A stretch of 64,000 nucleotides of DNA from Branchiostoma belcheri (Eukaryota; Chordata; Leptocardii; Amphioxiformes; Branchiostomatidae): positions 651,028 through 715,027 of the forward strand of contig NW_017803987.1 in NCBI RefSeq assembly GCF_001625305.1, written 5' to 3'. Below, piece by piece: positions 61,062 to 64,000 of this stretch. Under the pieces are notes generated by a model. That model saw only the letters and a program-made list of their open reading frames with translations, did not search any database and had not been told where the DNA came from. Every line of letters begins with the position of its first letter. Within the stretch, counting starts at the first letter, position 1. Made by a program: the position numbers and the translations under genes.

Positions 61062-61828
61062 TACCACCAAAGCGGACGTGGCGCGTCTTCTTGGGCGGGA
61101 TTTTTACCCAGCTCGTTCTTCCCTTCCATGCAAGCTCGCCATCTTGGAAAGGTGTGTTTCACGCACAGCTGCATGTGCCACCTGTAAATCACGATCAAAA
61201 TTTGCATACGATAATCAAGTTAACATAAGGTAAATGACAGGCCAATAGCAAATCACCACACTGGGGCGAAGCAAGTCTTAGATTTTCAAACGTTATTCAA
61301 TAAAACGGCCATTTGACAGGTCTTAGCTGAGCATTAACGTTAATTCAATTAAAAGGAGGACCAATCAAATCAGCGGATTTCGTCTGATAACGAGGCTAAA
61401 AAATATGCAACATTAAGTCCAGGTGCCGCATTACGTCATGCGAGGTAGTTATGTGTAGATATGCTGGGTTAAATATAGGCAGGAATGGGTGTAAACATTG
61501 GCGTTTAAAGTAAAAATAGCGCAAGCAATTACCGAACTAGTATTTTCTATATGATCCATTCTTCACGTCTAGTTGTTTTCTGGACGGTTAGAACTGATAG
61601 TAAGAACAAAATCAAGGAAAATATGTTTAGTAACGAAAAATTAAACAAACATCAATAAAACGCATAAACGTATAAACTTTTCATTCCAGTTTTCCACCAA
61701 ACCCTTTCTAGAAGTGTAATAATTCATACCTGAGGTGTCCAGAAGAATCTTTTCATCCCTGGCGAACGTGCACCCTTCTTTACAAAGTTTACTCCCTCAC
61801 GTTTTAGTGATGCATCCACAGGCGCCAT
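61062..61828 (-). CDS. Possible two-exon 5' end of a minus-strand gene (low confidence)
   Basis: 61828-61730 is open from ATG: MAPVDASLKREGVNFVKKGA then RSPGMKRFFWTPQ, donor CAG/GTATGA. The next candidate exon starts at 61181 (acceptor TTTACAG) and has donor G/GTAAGT near 61063; read through in phase 0 it stops after 25 codons. No family recognised. It could be the 5' part of the transposase-derived gene downstream. Confidence 0.25.
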
Positions 61829-64000
61829 ACTGCCATCACACGTGTCAATGAGGGCCTCTAGCAGTTCGCGGAATTATTGCAGGTACTTGAGGAGACGTTT
61901 ACATGCAATACATGGCGCAGAGGGTCATTAACCGATGTATCCTTGATGCTGATTGGTTCTCATCATGTCTACGTATTTGAGTCGTTGAGCCTGATTGGAT
62001 AATAAGGAGAAACAATTATGACGTCTGCCTCTTTGACCAAATATGGATGGATTTCCGGACGAACGGGTCTATTTTAGGCAGTTATTTTCCCCCAGATAAG
62101 CTACTGAGTCGTAAGAACTGCCTCTACAAAGAAAAGGAGCCGATTTATGAGGCTAAGGGAGGTGAAAATGCTCGGCAACCACGTAATATTCTTACGAACA
62201 GGGGAGGGGGACAGCTTTCAGCACCAAGGACAGGGATAGCTTCAGTTTGAACCTTCATGATTACAAACTGAATATTAATACACCGACTGCAATATACGAA
62301 GGAAATCAATTTGTGAATTTTTCAGTGTCGATCTCAATACCATATGAATGGAAACTGAGCCTCTGCCAGGCGTATAACTATGGCAATCCCCAAGCTGTTA
62401 CGACTTTGCCTTCCACCATGCATCTGCTTGGTTTACATTCATATGGTAATGAGCTCGACAGGGAAAATTCACTTCAAGCGATCAGCTGATCGCAAAATCA
62501 CATTTTTACGTGTAAGTTGAGAATGAATGAAATTTGGGAAAGGCAATAAGTAGGAATAGAAAGGAGACCATACTCTGAAAACAAGGAGGCCGAAAAATGC
62601 CAAAAGTTTCATTTTTCTCAAATTGAAAAAGCGTAAATTCATCCCCTATCACACCCCCGTTTTGAAGCCTGGCTCATTCCCAGATTTGGCCATTTCGCGA
62701 CTTGGGAAATGGGACGGGCTCTTATGGGGGTTTTACTCCAGGTCTTTCCAGCTCTTGTTCTTGACATTGAGGCCTCTCCTGACTACTAAAATATCACAGA
62801 TATATCAGGGAATAATCGTTTTAGTCAGGCATATGATCATTTTCCTAGCTGCCCGTTTCTGTCACAAAAAAAACGCAGGAAGGCTACTGCAAGGACATGT
62901 AATATAGAAACTGCATGTACTAAGAAATATATCCTACTACTAGTAAAATCAACAGTAAAGAACACATCACAAGGCAATGTGGACTTAGAATTTTTTATTA
63001 ATTCAGGTACAAGGTACAACACACTTGTCTCATGCAGTACTGGTGCAGAATTTCAGGGGGTGTATACATTTGTGGGAAGGGCATACTCCTTGTAACACAT
63101 AGCGCTGCTCTTACATTACCTGCTGACACCCCCACTTGGCAAGTTTATACACACCTATCAACTATAAATATGAAACTTTATTCCACAAACACTATTATAT
63201 TGCACTCAAGAGAGAAGCAAGGAAAGCACAAAGGGGGTGTTAACAGTAAACGTAAGAGCGCCAAGGAAATGCTTAAATGTTACTAGCCGCGTCATTCTTG
63301 ACACGTAACTCTTAAAGAAACATACACATGATCGATCTTCAAGTTATTTCTTAAGATGCTTTCGAACAGAGACATTCTAAGTAAGACGTAGTGTCGCTTC
63401 ATAAGCTGTAAACTGAACATCGAAGACTTTACCCTAAACGAATAGTGGAGGGTATTAAATTTAAAGCAGTGCACATTGCATGGACAAGTCGCTCAATTTT
63501 TATGTACCCCCACTGTACAAGGTCACAAGAACCAATCACAGCAGTGATATTAAAACGGAAGGTTTTTAAATGTTACATCGTCAAGAGTTCATATATGATA
63601 ACACAAGTTTGGATAAGGATCATCCTCACATAAACTAGAAGGGTTATTTGTAAGGATTTTAGCACTGGCGGGTCAGTCACTTTACGCTGCATAGAATTTT
63701 CCCTAACTCCTTCCGCAGTACATCTGAGAAACTTTGCTTCTCAAGAAGTGAAAACCTATCATCGTCATTTACACACGTGTATATATTTATAGATATATTA
63801 CTGTCATATGTATGTTGCGGCAAAATTTCCCCCACAAGTTTACCCTACCCCAGCTATTGACTCATATCATTAAAATCTTTTGAAAACATCGTCGGACTAC
63901 AGTTACTTAGCTTAGAACGCAAGACTATAGGCTATATAGAAATCAGTTTTCCATAGTATCAGGTATACCCATGTGATGGTCACATGATGTCCATGTGATA
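61829..64000. other. Right flank, no gene recognised
   Basis: AT-rich. Short open frames at 62047-62250, 62247-62489 and 62623-62907 lack motifs, codon structure or splice context. At about 62219 is an inverted copy of the CTGTCCTTGGTGCTGA core of the 23.2-kb minisatellite. Confidence 0.5.

Overview
The window looks like nuclear DNA of a cephalochordate (Branchiostoma-like). The reasons are small modular extracellular exons joined almost entirely in phase 1, a receptor that combines LDLa, kringle and somatomedin B modules with a secretin/Methuselah-like 7TM domain, tandem C2H2 zinc-finger genes of a highly homogenised type, a leucine-rich-repeat membrane protein, and introns full of MITEs, SINEs, Penelope-like remnants and LINE tails. 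The organism is an inference from gene content; nothing in the sequence names it.

Layout. 1-2.8 kb is a frameshifted non-LTR retrotransposon. 3.65-14.55 kb (+) is gene A, 11 coding exons reconstructed here with every splice phase consistent (1176 aa): signal peptide, discoidin-like domain, four LDLa modules, two kringles, somatomedin B, cysteine-rich stalk, seven transmembrane helices. A CA/TG variable repeat and about 2 kb of AT-rich DNA separate it from the convergent gene B (33.10 to 18.04 kb, -), 20 coding exons (1127 aa): signal peptide, eight LDLa modules, two discoidin (F5/8 type C) domains, a cysteine-rich linker, four more LDLa modules, acidic tandem repeats and a short hydrophobic C-terminus that looks like a GPI-anchor signal. 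One intron of gene B carries, in the sense orientation, a hammerhead ribozyme core.

33.8-42.8 kb is a tandem segmental array of C2H2 zinc-finger genes: two units, each with a noncoding first exon and one finger exon (11 and 16 fingers), plus a third unit reduced to the promoter/first-exon segment. 44.5-47.0 kb (+) is a leucine-rich-repeat type I membrane protein whose cytoplasmic tail has four copies of an NPMY/SPMY-bearing repeat; it is interrupted by one frameshift. 48.5-52.3 kb holds at least 11 spliced-looking exons, most of them tandem copies of one about 90-nt exon and mostly noncoding, running straight into a 2.1-kb palindrome with about 1-kb arms (52.18-54.29 kb). 54.3-64 kb is gene-poor: a TIR transposon with another nested in it, a tRNA-derived SINE, a pogo/Tigger transposase remnant and a few weak exon candidates.

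How the genes relate. Genes A and B are both secretory-pathway products built from the same ligand-binding modules (LDLa, discoidin), one as a 7TM signalling receptor and the other as a probably membrane-anchored ectodomain. Their shared chemistry and convergent position suggest local exon shuffling, but joint function is not shown. The zinc-finger array and the LRR receptor are independent expanding families.
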